Shown: positions 1-12,755 of the stretch, in pieces | Numbering within the stretch: the stretch's first letter is position 1 | How the letters are laid out: every line of letters begins with the position of its first letter | Origin: Sphagnum compactum | Lineage: Eukaryota; Bryophyta; Sphagnopsida; Sphagnales | Length of the DNA stretch: 64,000 bases | Direction: 5' to 3' | NCBI GenBank assembly: GCA_965153455.1 | Contig: OZ234498.1 | Coordinates: 12,462,001 to 12,526,000 of the forward strand | Notes under the pieces: generated by a model | Database searches by the model: none | What the model saw: the letters and a program-made list of their open reading frames with translations, nothing else | Told to the model about the DNA's origin: nothing | Position numbers and translations under genes: made by a program

Positions 1-2930
1 AGAAAATTCCTTTTTTTCTCTTTTACCTTTCTTCATATTTCCTTTTTTCTTTTTTTAAATAAAAAATTACAACTATGTCGTAATTGTTATCTTTCTTCAT
101 ATTTCCTTTTTCCTTTTTCTTTTATATTAAAAAATTACAACTATGTTGTAAGGAACCAATTTTTTTTATAATAACATCCTGATGGTCATATTGTTGTTAG
201 GAATTCAACTCCTTGTAGCAAAGTTGTTTGTTGTTTTTCCAATAATAAAAATTTCAAGGTTGAAATGCTTTTGTTTTTTTTGTGCTTCCTTTTCTTAAAG
301 AAAAAAAAGGAAGAAAGAAAAAAAAATTTGATCCTTTTTAATTTTCTTGAAGCCTTTATTTAAATTGGTTATTTGTTAGCAATTCTAGAAGCCTTTCGAT
401 GCTTTTATTTCTATATGTTTTTGTTATCAAGATTCGCACATATCACAAAAACATACTTGGGTAAAATTTTCATGTAGAGTTAAGTTGTTTTGTATTTTCT
501 TAACCTTCAATTGACATTTGACCAAAACAATCCCATCTAGGAGGAGGGAACTAGAACCACATAATTGTCAAATAATCATGTAAAATGTTGAAACTTGTAA
601 ATTTTGATTTAGTAAAGTTTTAGGGAATTTCAAACTGAATATTTTGGTAAATAAAAGATTGAATTTGGTTGATGACCAAAAAGCCCCCACCATTTAAAGT
701 GCAAGTCTATTAATTACATGCAAATTTCAAATTTTTAAATTTTTAGAAAATTTGATCAAACTATTATGCTTTATTGATGGTAAAAAAAATTGGGTAAATA
801 GAAGGCATTCCTATGAGGTTGGTGAGAACAAATTGCTCCATTTGGAGTTGGGATGAGGGTTAAATGAACAATCAAAGATTCACATCCAATGGGCAACCTT
901 TTGTGATCTAGTTTTCAAACACTTTGACTATTCAGAACCCTTCACAAAGCACAATCAAGTAGACAACTCTTGATCCTTGTCAACATAAATGGAAAATAAC
1001 CATATTCCTTGATATAATAATTTTTAAAAAAAAATTCAATGATCATATGAACATGTTCTTTGACTTTATAAAATAATATTGAACAACAATATGTTTAATA
1101 TGCATTTACATAAATTATAAAAATTGTAAGTACATGCAAATATATTTTCATTTTATACAATAAGAGTTTTAAGTAGATGAAATAATGTCTATTGTTTTGA
1201 TTATGCAACCCTAAATGTATTTATGTGTTTTCAACTTTTGCATATAGTGATCAATAAATATCAAACTTCTAATGTACAATATTTTTGACCACCATATTCA
1301 CTAGGCAAATTCAAATATACTTTACCATAAACTCAATGGAAGACAAATTGGTTTGATTAAAATATTTGAAGAGGCTTTAATTTTATTTTCTTGCATTTAT
1401 GTGTTCAACATATGATTACATGAAAATGCACTTGATAATTTTTTATGTTTTATTCTAATTGATTTTGTTCAAACCTCTCACATCCCATTACATGTAACAT
1501 AAGCAAACTATAGCAAAACTTGGAATGTTGGAATGGTTACACCTTCATTTCATGCTACCAAAGCTAAAAGAAAGATGTAAGAGAACTTGAAAAATGCAAA
1601 TGGATTATCAAAAGAGTAGAAGAAAAGGAATGATGTGTTTCGTACAACATGGGCATGTCAAAATTGGGCTAAGAGGAGTGTAGGAAGAAATAATAGGGGG
1701 GTATCAAACCATATTGGTCCACTATGACATTTAAAAGTTAACTTAAGGGCAACCTTTTCTTTCGCCCAAGTTGAGAGTAAATGAAATTTGAAAACCCTAA
1801 AAAAAAACTTACAAACATCAAAAATCAATGTTGAAGGTTTAGATGTTGTTCAGTTTCATAGCTAATGAGTAACTACCACTATTCGTAAAATTCATTTCAC
1901 AAAATAAATCCTTGTTACAAGAATCTTAATCAATTGAAGTTCAATTCTTGAAAATAATAATATCCAATCTAATATAGTTATAAAAAAGGTTATATTTCTG
2001 AATAATAGTAGCATGTACATTAATTTTTGTACTTGATTAGTTTTAATGGATTCCCATGCATTTTTGTAACATTCCACAAATATATACACTAACCTTCTTT
2101 TTTTGGTGTGAACTCAAACTTTTTTCAATCTAAATGTACATTAAATTTATTCTCACATATAAAAAAAAAGTTTATTTGTATATCAAATGAAGGTAATGCA
2201 TTTTTTTTCTCACCAAATATTACATGTTTATGTAACAAATGATGATATTGCAAACACCTTTGCCATGTTATGTTAAAGTTTGCAAAAAAAAAAAGAAGAT
2301 ATTGCGAACAACTTACCATGATAAATTAGGGTTTGTAGAAGGTATTATAAACGCCTTTGCCATGTTGTATTAAAGTTTTTTTTAAATGAAAATATTGATT
2401 GTATTCCATTTATCATTTTCAATTATAATGTGCAAAAAATTAATGATATTGCATTTCCTTAATCATTTTGTCATTTTTGGTTAGAATAGTAAAAATGAAG
2501 ATATCACACTTCCTTTGCCATTTTTTCATTTGTGATTAAAATGTTTTAAAAAAATGAAGAAATTACACTCAATGAACTATCCCTTAGTACTCCATTTGAT
2601 AATTTGTAGATGTACCCCATATGTAAGTATTGGAATGTGCTTTAGAACCCCTATTGTAATACATGCATTCACGGTTTCATTGTTTATTGTGATAGAAACT
2701 AAAAGCCTAACCTAAGTTAAGGACAAGAAGATGTTTTACATAACACGTGGATGTTTCAAGAATGACATCATATTTCTTTTGGCGATGACAATTGAGAAAA
2801 TGAATGTGTGATAAAGATGGTCAATACCATGTTGAACCATTAGTCCCTCCAACTCATACACAAGTATAATCTTAAACCCATGCACCACATATGTTCTTCT
2901 ATTGAGAAACTAATTTTTAACTAGAAAGAA
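1..2930. other. AT-rich intergenic DNA, no gene seen
   Basis: About 2.9 kb of AT-rich sequence with many T and A runs. The few open frames are short, low-complexity and unlike any family I know. I saw no splice-flanked exon, RNA gene or transposase motif. Confidence 0.7.
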
Positions 2931-3308
2931 GTTTTGTTGTTGGGCACCTTGTCTTGTAAATGGCATTGAGGTTAATGGTACATTCAATTTGTTGCATCTA
3001 TCTAGTGCTTATTAAGGATGCTTATTCAAGTTCTCTCTTGCATCATTGAATAGGCAAATTTGACAATTGCTTTGTTCTCGATCGCGCTTCTACAAGTTTT
3101 GTTGTTGGGCACCTTGTCTTGTAAATGGCATTGAGGTTAATGGTACATTCAATTTGTTGCATCTATCTAGTGCTTATTAAGGAGTGCTTATTCAAGTTCT
3201 CTCTTGCATCATTGAATAGGCAAATTTGACAATTGCTTTGTTCTCGATCGCGCTTCTAGACCTTTACTTAAATTGACAATTGCTTTGTTCTCAATTATGC
3301 TTCTATAG
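2931..3308. repeat. Tandem duplication of a 165-bp unit plus a partial third copy
   Basis: The unit beginning GTTTTGTTGTTGGGCACC at 2931 starts again at 3096 and is almost identical; copy 2 has one extra base in the GGATGC/GGAGTGC stretch. Copy 2 runs to about 3260. A decayed third fragment, with the ATTGACAATTGCTTTGTTCT segment, lies at 3271-3308. The near identity suggests a recent duplication. Confidence 0.9.
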
Positions 3309-3753
3309 ACACTTACTTTTGATGCTAGGGAATGGGCCATGGATGACCACTAGGGAATTGAATAGTAAGGGAATCAAAGGAAGGCAATGGAGTTGAGTCC
3401 TCCCTTGGCATCGGGGATAAGAAAGAAAGCAAATTGACTTTGAAGGAAATGGGACCAGAAGAAAAGGGGACCAAAACCCGAGTTGCAAAGGAACCTTTAA
3501 AGCAAAGAAGTCTTTCCAAAGGACTGACTAGCATGACTTTCCAAACCTTACCTATCTTCAAACTATTGGTAATTTTGGTGGAAATTTATTTTTAAAAAAT
3601 AAAGAAAATCTCCTTTAGAGTTCCACCAAAAGATGTACCTATCCCCTGAACTTTGTTGAAATATCTCCTTTTTTTTTTCAAGGGAAAAAAAAGAAAAGTT
3701 TTGATCATGAAAAGCTTTGTGGAAAGAAAAAGCAAAATTCAGCAAAATCTTTA

Positions 3754-3795
3754 CAACCCTAAAAACCCTAAACCCTAAAAAAAAAACCCTAAACC
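3754..3795. repeat. Interstitial telomere-like repeat (AAACCCT)n
   Basis: Four AACCCTAAA-type units are interrupted by A runs. The motif is the complement of the plant TTTAGGG telomere repeat. It lies in non-coding DNA, so it may be a repair scar or a relic rather than a promoter telo-box. Confidence 0.7.
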
Positions 3796-4221
3796 TGTGC
3801 CTCACCCCTTGGCAACTTATGCTCGGTAAGGTCCACCACCCCCCAAATAACAAAGGAATTCTCGACCGAAGTTGTATTATGGTATTATAGGGAACTTTGT
3901 TCACTTAATTTTAACAAAGGAATTCTCTGCCATGGTCATTACTTGTTACGGAATCAAAGGGAACATGCTAACCATCCCTGAAGACTTATTGGCTATGCCT
4001 CATTCGTGAAGGCAAGCTTGCCCAGACTTCTCCACAACAGGGACTATTGCATTAGATCCAATTTTTGGAAGTTTTACCTTATTAGAACCAATTTCACATC
4101 ACGTGAACCGGTTTCTTTGGTGAAAGTGTTTAGACTGTTGTTTAGATTGGAACGGATTTTTTTGGCGTTCAGAGTGTGAACACGGTACGTAGATGTACAA
4201 CATCTTATCTATTGGCAGGGC

Positions 4222-4640
4222 CAGCTTGTTTGTGATGCCTTGTTTTTGGTAGAATTAGAGACAACCCAACAACCACAATCTGTTCAAGAATGTCAATTCC
4301 AAGCTTGTTTGTGATGCCTTGTTTTTGGTGGTAGAATTAGAGACAACCCAACGACCACAATCTGTTCAAGAATGTCAATTCCAAGCTTGTTTGTGATGCC
4401 TTGTTTTTGGTGGTAGAATTAGAGACAACCCAACGACCACAATCTGCTCAAGAATGTCAATTCCAAGCTTGTTTGTGATGCCTTGTTTTTGTTGGTAGAA
4501 TTAGAGACAACCCAACGACCACAATCTGTTCAAGAATGTCAATTCCAACCTTGTTTGTGATGCCTTGTTTTTGGTAGAAGTAGAGACGACAACCCAACAA
4601 CCACAATCTGTAAAAGAATGTCAATTCCAAGAATTCCAAT
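4222..4640. repeat. 82-bp minisatellite, about five copies
   Basis: Units starting AAGCTTGTTTGTGATGCC begin at 4301, 4383, 4465 and 4547, an exact 82-bp period. A 79-bp first copy starts at 4222 and a degenerate final copy ends near 4640. Copies differ by a few substitutions and a 3-bp GTG indel. Open frames through it are a by-product of the repeat. Confidence 0.95.
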
Positions 4641-5343
4641 AATATCTGTGTTCTTCCGCTTGGATGAAAAGAATACGTTTGAAACCCGCACTTAATATTT
4701 GTGGTCTTGGTGTCGTTGAGTTGTTGATTGAATTCTTGTTACACCCTACCAGTGCTCTGAGTATGCGACCTCCTCGCAAATGAAAATTGGATGAAGAAAA
4801 GTCAAAACATGTTGATTTGGCTCAGCAAAATTGGATGAAGAAAAGTCAAAACATGTTGATTTGGCTCAGCAAAATGGTTTCGGCCTCGCATTTTTTCCAG
4901 CCTAAAAACACCTGCTCGCTCCCCGGATTTGTTAGATAGTTTGATTGATCCAGGTGGGTTGCTATTACTAGTCTTCCACCTATTTGCAATACCCAGTGGA
5001 TGGGTCATTCCTGGGGCGGGTTGGAAAAAAGAAAAGTAAATAACTAAACTTGGATTTAAGAAATATTTTTGCTTGCAGCATCACATAACTCTGAGCACCA
5101 CTCTGAGCTAAAGATTTTGCAAAAGACAAAAGGGCAATGATGATGCAAGTATACACTAGATTTTGTACATTAGACCAAAAAACACTCTCAAAAATACCTG
5201 CAGTCAAAAGGAGACAGCAAGTCCTGTTTTGCTTCCAAAGAAAAAAAGGGCAAAAAAATTGTTAAAGGAGACAGCAAGTCTATAGCTATTGCAGAAGCGA
5301 TGGACAAATCTCAAGCTATTTTTGTCTACTTACACACGTCTTC

Positions 5344-5376
<33 letters not shown>

Positions 5377-6599
5377 TCTGGTGACAAAACAAGTAACTAT
5401 TTCCAGCTTGCTACTTTTGCCATAGAGTGTCAAAATATATATAATACAACAACAACAACAACAACCCCATTGATCCACCACGATGATACTTTCTTTCTTT
5501 CGTAGCCAATTCTTTTAATAACTTAGCCAGCTATGGAAGGAAACAAATGACTTCATGTCCACGGCTATCACACCCCCCAAGTAAAAATTAATTGGTTAAC
5601 TTATTACCCCACATACACATCAAATGTTCGTAGATGGACTTTCATCCTCTTTTCTCATTCCTTCCTTTGTTTCCCCTTGTTGTGGATGGGTGCTTTTCCT
5701 TTGATAAAGTTTGGGATGGTTTCACATTCATACTTTTGTTTGGATGCAACCCTAGTCTTGATGTTTTGGCCCAATTCGCTAGTTAACCACGGTGGTTGGT
5801 TAGTTCCCGTTGCTTTTTTTTTTTTAACTACCTAGTAGCAACTTGCAAGTGAGTTGTTAGTAGGTAGGTAATAAAACTAGCCGTTAACAATATATAAACT
5901 ATAAACCATCTACTTACCTAGTAGTAGTCACCTAATTTCTTATCTATCTATAGGACCCTACTTTGTATAGAAGCGGTTACTTACCGAAGTGAAACCTTGA
6001 TGGTAACTCAATTGAGGACTCATCCACAACCGAGTCATAACAGGCATCCAAAGAGATTGGTGCCCCTCGGTTCACTCTCATCCAATAAGTGTTGTAGAAG
6101 GTTCTAGAATTCGACCAACAATCATGTTCCAGCTAAAAGGGCGCATATGGGTCATTGATATTTGAGCAAACCATGAAGTAGATATTCAACATAAGGAGAG
6201 AGAGAGACTTGATAGTCTCTAGGTGACAAAACTACCTATTTAAGGAGCTTGTGTTGAATATTTTTTGATTCTAGAACATGTTACATAATATAATATGGGT
6301 TTGGAGCTTCCTCCTCTATTTCTTCGGCTTCAGCTGATTGAGGTAGATGCCTAAGAATATACCACAAATTATTGGTGAAAGACATGTTTGCTTGCTTGAA
6401 CACCGGAAAACACCAATGTGGCATGAATTATACCAAAAAGTGACAAAACAAGACTTCCCATTGAACATTTTGTATGTAGAGACTTTTGTAGCACAAAAAA
6501 AAAACCCTATAATAATAACTTGGGCTCTGCATTGCTACACACTATCGGTGACGATTTTGTTTAGATTATTATGTTCTCATATGATTATCAATAATTCAT

Positions 6600-6735
6600 C
6601 ATTATTTATCTCAATGTTAAAATTTATTTTCAATTAATATAAATAATCATGGACATGAAAAAAACGCATGTTAATTTGATTTTTTTATATCCATGTTGAT
6701 GGGTAAGGAAAGAGATGAAATAGTTAAAAGGATAA
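6600..6735 (+). repeat. Dispersed repeat, copy A (pair with 56066-56200)
   Basis: Shares ATCATGGACATGAA, CATGTTAATT and ATATCCATGTTG followed by TGGGTAAGGAAA, in the same order and spacing, with the segment at 56066-56200. Weaker similarity extends upstream. This indicates two diverged copies of one unidentified repeat. Confidence 0.75.
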
Positions 6736-7428
6736 CACACACACACACACACAACCCTAAACTTGCTATGGTCTCAATAACCCAAAAAAAAAGAACCCAC
6801 CATATATATATTCCTATTCCTCTCTTTACAACATTCCTTGGGGCCATGGGTGGAGGAGAGAACACCTTGACAAAATGTCCTTGTAAATCCATAGAAAACG
6901 TGTTTTGAGCGATTTCACATCAATGTCTCGTGTCGTATCGAATGCAATGGGTAGACATTACGAGGCCTTCCTCAAAATTACGAGATGCTTCAAGCATATT
7001 TGTCTTGTCTAAGATGTAATGCATAAACAAACCCACAATATATAGCAAGAGAGAATATTCCCCCCAATGGAGTTGAAGGTTAGAGGATGAAAATTGCAAG
7101 AAAAGGCATAGTTTCATATGATTCTAGCTAATAATGAATTCACAATGAACTCCATTTGTTGCTTACCCCTGAAGAAAGTTACCACAAGGAGCTAGGACCT
7201 ATTATACATACAAAGAGCTCTTAAAGCACATTGGATCCAAGATATCTTCTCTACATATATGTATGTGTAATAGAGAATGGAGGCCGTGTTATATGATGTA
7301 ATGCATCATCACGAGTGTGTGTGTGTGTGCATTTCGCATTTTGAAATGATCACATTACTTTGTGTGTTTTTGATCATGATACCCGATGAGTACTTGTTTG
7401 GCACCCATTGGGTATCACAATAAATAAA

Positions 7429-7462
<34 letters not shown>

Positions 7463-10274
7463 TGCTAAAATGACATGTTTGTGGAATAACGGGCTTGAGA
7501 GCCCATTATTTCAGGAATGGCTCAGCCCGAGAGGAGTCACCCTACACATAACACATCATGCCATGATATTTGGCTATCTATTAAGTTGTCATATATCATC
7601 TTTAGGCTCCACCACGCGTCCCAACTGAATAATTTTTTGCTCTTGTGGGACACAATCAAACACCTTCTATTGAGAGCATTGGGCCATAGAAACCTAATTC
7701 ATCAAAACCCTGTAAAACTTTATTGGCCTTGCCTACCAAGGCAAGGATATTGTGTTTAGATTCATTGTAGAGTATAGTAGTTTAAGGGATTTTGGCCCCT
7801 AGGTAATAAATAATAGGTCTATTTTTATACAAGGATTTTCGAAAGATGATATTTTGGCTTGTGTTTAAACTTGAGATTAGTTATAATAGAGTTATAATAA
7901 TATCTTGAAGGGTTTTGGTTTCTTTTAGAGGATTTTTTGAAGATTATATTTTTGCATGGTGAATTATTTGAGTTTCCATAATTCTTCTTTTGCCTTTAGA
8001 TACTTTTCGATGTAAATGGCAAGGCCATAGTGTGACACACCCCTTGTTTATTTATGAACACACGGCTGATTCGAAAAATGTACAAAGGTATGAGGAAGAA
8101 AAAAGGAACCCAATTCCAACCATAGAAAAGGAAAGTAAAAAGACCATAAGGAAAGTAAGTAAAGGACCTTAAGGCAAGTAAGACGAAACCATCCATCCAT
8201 CCATCCATCCATCCATGCATCAACTTTGGGTCCCAACTCTCAACATTATGACAAAACATGGGTCCTAGGATCTTACACTAAATTTTTTTCCAGCTATGAT
8301 AGATGATGATCTTCCAATTGCAACCCACCACCATTTAATTTTACTTTTATCATGTGTCAGCTTTCCTTGTTACTTAAGGTGTTTTTGGCCCATTTTCAAT
8401 GCCCATGGTTTTTCTTGCCAACAAACCTAGCATTTTTCCATGTGGACAAAGCTCTTTTTTGCAAAGTGCTTTTAGTGCAATTTTAAAAAAAAACTCCCAT
8501 GTTTGGATCCATTTTGTCTTCCTTTGCTCCAAAAGGACCCTTGTTTTGTCAATTAATAATTAATAACTTACAAGCTTATTTCATTGTATGCCTAGAAACT
8601 TCTTTTTTGGGGGCCTTTTAAAACCCATCCATGAAAGGTATGCTTCTATTGGGGACAGCTCATTGTTCTAAAAAAAAAAAATCGGTGATGGGCCAATCAG
8701 TGTGGCTCCTTCCCAAAAACAAAAGAAAAAGAAAAAGCCGTGGGGGCATGGCATCCATGAACTAACTAACATGATCAACAAATAGTCTACAAATAGTCTT
8801 TAGTGATCTCACAAAATTGCCAAAATAGCTTCAAAGTCACAATTATGGACGAAGTAACAAGCACAAAGTTAGTTTACGGGTTATGGGACACAAAAAAGAG
8901 TGTGAGTTATGAGGTTTCAACCATCCACCGACGACTAGGAATGTGCTAAAAAGAATTAGCAAGGCATGAAAATGCTCAAGAAGGTAGCAAGAGACATGAT
9001 ATATCTGGGGAGCTCTTGTCCAATGACATGTTGAAACATTAGGTGACACGGTTCCTTGCAAATGGATTCTATCAGACAACGACCATTGGTCTCACTTGGC
9101 TCCTCGAAGACCCTTGACAAGGATGGGTCATCCTTGTGACCCGATAATGGGCCATTGGTTGGACCTGGCTTGTCGTGGCCACTGGCATCTCGGCCGCTAG
9201 TCCTCCCTTGTTGGCCATTAACTAATACATATCTACTAGTTTGAACCCCGTGGCTAATGCACAGGTGTGTTATTTCAACAATGTCTTATATGCAACATTT
9301 GTGAGTGTATTTCAACAAACACTGAGTCAAATAGGGCAACTATGTACCTAGTGTGTTAAAGTCCATGTGCCATTTTTGGAGCCATGACTTCTAGGAAAGT
9401 ATATATATACTCATAAAAAATTAATATTTTAAAATAGGAGGATGGAAAGCCTGACTTTCAAAGAGTTTAGACTTTGGAGAAAGCCTCTTCTTAGAAAAAC
9501 AAGAAGAAAGTGTTAAGAATCACATTGATGAGCCAAGGAAAATGTGGAAGGAAGTGCGAGAGGGTCCGTAATAATAATGGATATGTTGTTTTTAGCATCT
9601 CCCTAAAAAAAAAAATTGTAGTTGTGATCTTGGATGGGAAATAGGAGGCTCTTTCATTCATTATTCTTGAAGTCTCCCAAGTGTTGTCAATGGTTTTGAT
9701 GAGAATGGTTTAGGGTGATTTTTCATTCATTCATTATTCTTGAAGTCTTCAATACGTTCTCAATGAGAGAGAAGCCATCAAAACTCTTGGAAACACTTTG
9801 AGAGACTTCAATCCCTCCCCCCCCCCAAATGTTCCACATTTTCAATCTTAAAGCCTAAATTGCTTCTTCCCATTTCACTTAAAGAATCTTCAACCCTAAA
9901 AATGTTCCGGGGTTCATTGCATTCAATGGTTGAAAATTGAACTAAAAGCTTGCTTGCTCGGTCAATTGTGATGCAAGATTCGTGGCCAAAAAATTGGGTG
10001 CTCAAAGTCTTGGGTAGCACCTCCTTCTAGAGATAACATAATATCGAATATATTGTTTTTTTTTTTTTTTTCCCTCTCTCTCTCCCTCTCTTGGGTGCAA
10101 CTAAATTTATGTGGATAGACTTGGTCCCTATATATATGATATATATATAAGTTCACTCTCAAATCTTCGCCACATATAAGTTCACGGATGTCCGGCTTAA
10201 ATAGACGGATGATGGGATGGATGAAATGTTTGTCCGGTTGGATGACAGGACGGATGACGGGACGAACGGATTCA

Positions 10275-10308
10275 GGGGAAGCTTCATTTTTCCTTTACTA
10301 TATGTAAT
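10275..10308 (+). repeat. Short dispersed motif, copy A (pair with 46381-46415)
   Basis: GGGGAAGCT followed a few bases later by CCTTTACTATATGTAAT occurs here and again at 46381-46415. Both copies are preceded by GTCCGG/ACGGAT-rich sequence. It may be one end of a transposable element; the rest is not defined. Confidence 0.6.
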
Positions 10309-11470
10309 GTGCTATCTAAAAATTGCAAAATCGACCCCAACTTCCTCAATGGGATGACGGACACCGTGAGGCCCCTAGATGCAACAATACATAGTGACTA
10401 TGGAGGCAACCAAGGCCCCTAGAAATCTCGATGCCTTTACTATGGAGGGTGTGCACGGTTCACCCCTTGAGTCACATTCTACGATTGTCCAAATGAAGAA
10501 AACACACACGAAGAAGTCCATTTGAAGTTGTAATGGTCCTTAGTGTAAGGGTCCTTAGTTGTAATGGTCCTTAGTTGTAAGGGTTTTTATAAAGGTATTT
10601 TCCGACCCGTGAAAATATTAAGGTTCATAGGTGTGGACCTTTGTTGGACCTCCTCGATGTCAACCAACCGAACAAAAGCTTAAGACGACGTTTCAACCCC
10701 ACTTTGACCTTCCGACTTTTGCATTTCGGGATATGTACTACTTAAGTACTTAGACTTTTTGCACGTAAGTAGTACTTATCATACTTTTTTGCACATTTTC
10801 TTCCCGACTTTTGCATTTCAACATATAAGCACTTTGCACTTGTTTAAAAGGGGGACGAGAAGAACCAACCTCGGCAATCAAGTCCAAGTCATCCCGAAGG
10901 TTAGAATACGGCGTACCCTACTTTGGACTACTTTGGACTAATGCGATTTTTTCTCACTCGAAAAAAAAAAAAAAACAACCATCCAAACTACCCTCTATTG
11001 TCACCCGGTGTTTGAAATTATGTTTGCATATAAACTCCGTCCATGTGCAACCATTGCCCTTAAATACTTAACAACATTCATCCATTGATGTATAATTTCC
11101 AACAACAAATTTCATCGATATAGGTATATGCTGAACCAAAAAAAAAAAATCATCCATAGAGCTAGCTATATATTCGTATATATTGTGAACAACAACTTTC
11201 ATCCATAGAGATCTATCAGTTTACATTATTGTGAACATCAACTTTCATCCATATAGGTAGTAGGTATGTTCCCAAAAACAAAGTTCTTAAATTCATACAT
11301 GCAACAAAGCTATTTTTCTCCCTTTTTTTAATGAAAAGAAAAGAAAAGAAAAGAAAAAAAAAAGAAGAAAAAGGTTTATTGATGATCCCAAATTAAAAAC
11401 GATCTCCATAGCTATCTTTTGTAAAAAAAAAAAAAAAAAAGAAAAAAGAAAAAAGAAAAAAGAAGTATTT

Positions 11471-12574
11471 TTGGCGAATAAATCTGTAGCCACGTTTAGC
11501 CGAAGAAGCGAGCCAAGCTGCGCTCTTTGGCTACCCCGTCGTCGCGCTCGCCTTCCCTTCGCTTCGCTTCCCTTGGTTTCGCTTCGCTTCTTCGGTGGTG
11601 CTTCCGTGGAAGCTCCATCTGCTGTTGCCGCTGGTTTTCGCCGGCGAATGGTTCGTCGCGACATCCATCTGGCAAACACGTTTGCTTGTGCGCCGCCGGG
11701 GTCCCGCCCCCAACTCTTTATTGTGACACAGATTTCCGTTTAGTGGTGTTTGTTTTTTTTTTTTTGGTTTGTCCTTAGGTTGCTGGATTCCTTCCTTCCT
11801 TCCTTCCTTCCTTCCTGGGGGAGAGAAGACGAGAGGAGAGAAGAAAAGACGATGGGAGGTGAAGCCGGGATTTCACGCACACCGCCGTGTTGACTCAATA
11901 GTTTGAGAGATGGAAGGAAAGTTTGTTAAAACCTGTAGTGGTAGTCGCAGTAGTAGTAGTAGTGGGAGGAGGAGAAGGTGGAAGAGCAGTTCTTGTATTG
12001 TATGTGTATGACTGGCCTTTTGCAGGTGCTCGGGAGAAAGAGAACAAGCCTGGAGTGTGTTCACTCGCTGGAGAGAGAGAGAGAGAGGTGAATGCGCGTT
12101 TCGAGTGCTTTGTGTCATGCGAATTTTGAGGTTTTTTTTTCCGGGGAAGAAGGAGAGAGTGCATTTAGGTGGTGGCTTAAGGCGCATTAGCATCGTTATT
12201 ATTTTCTCGTTGTGGCGTTGTTGCAGCACAGAGGCACAGTAGTCAACCAAAGCTTCGTGTCTAGATTTGCTGCTAGTAGAGTGCGAGAGGGAGTGAGAGA
12301 GGCGACGGGAGAATAGAAAGATTGAATTTTGCGGGAGGAAATTTGGCTGCTAGTAGGCACTGACTGACGAAGTGGGAGGGATCACGGGGCGGGATCGAGA
12401 GAGAGACGCGGTTTTTTTGGTTGCATTTTTTAAGGAGAAGAAGCTGCCGGGTGGAAAGAAGGAGGGAAAAGGGAGAAGTAGAGGAACCTGGCGTGAATTT
12501 GAGGGAAAGCTAAGTAATAGAGGAGGGATCTGCCAGGAGAAGCTGCTGGTGGCGTTAGGGATTTTTATTAGGAG
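11471..12574 (+). promoter_or_regulatory. Promoter and 5' leader region of the P4-ATPase gene
   Basis: A GC-richer patch at about 11490-11720 is followed by a (CCTT)n microsatellite at 11790-11816 and a purine-rich stretch with GAGA runs up to the start codon. The composition differs sharply from the AT-rich DNA upstream, as expected of a promoter and long leader. No single TATA box or transcription start can be fixed by eye. Open frames on both strands here look like composition artefacts. Confidence 0.45.
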
Positions 12575-12711
12575 ATGGCGAGCGCGATGAAGTGGTGGAA
12601 AGAAAGATGGCGGGGTGCAGGCGGCGGTAGAGAAGGGGCTGGGTCAGGTAGCAACGAAGCGGAATCTCGTGTTATTCATTGCAATAGACCCGACTTGAAT
12701 TCTTCCTTCTG

Positions 12712-12755
<44 letters not shown>

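Larger units (their letters stand above)
4641..11470. other. Intergenic DNA with microsatellites and dispersed repeats, no gene seen
   Basis: Nearly 7 kb without a recognisable exon. It holds microsatellites: (AC)n at 5351-5376 and 6735-6753, (AAT)n near 7424-7462, (CATC)n at 8189-8216. It also holds pieces of dispersed repeats at 6600-6735 and 10275-10308, and a GATACCC/GGGTATC inverted pair near 7380-7420. Short open frames here have no family resemblance. Confidence 0.65.

Noticed and set aside
11293-11743. Overlapping frames on both strands rich in Arg/Ser/Ala
   Set aside because: They follow a GC-rich CTTCG-type repeat and A runs in the flippase upstream region; no family resemblance.
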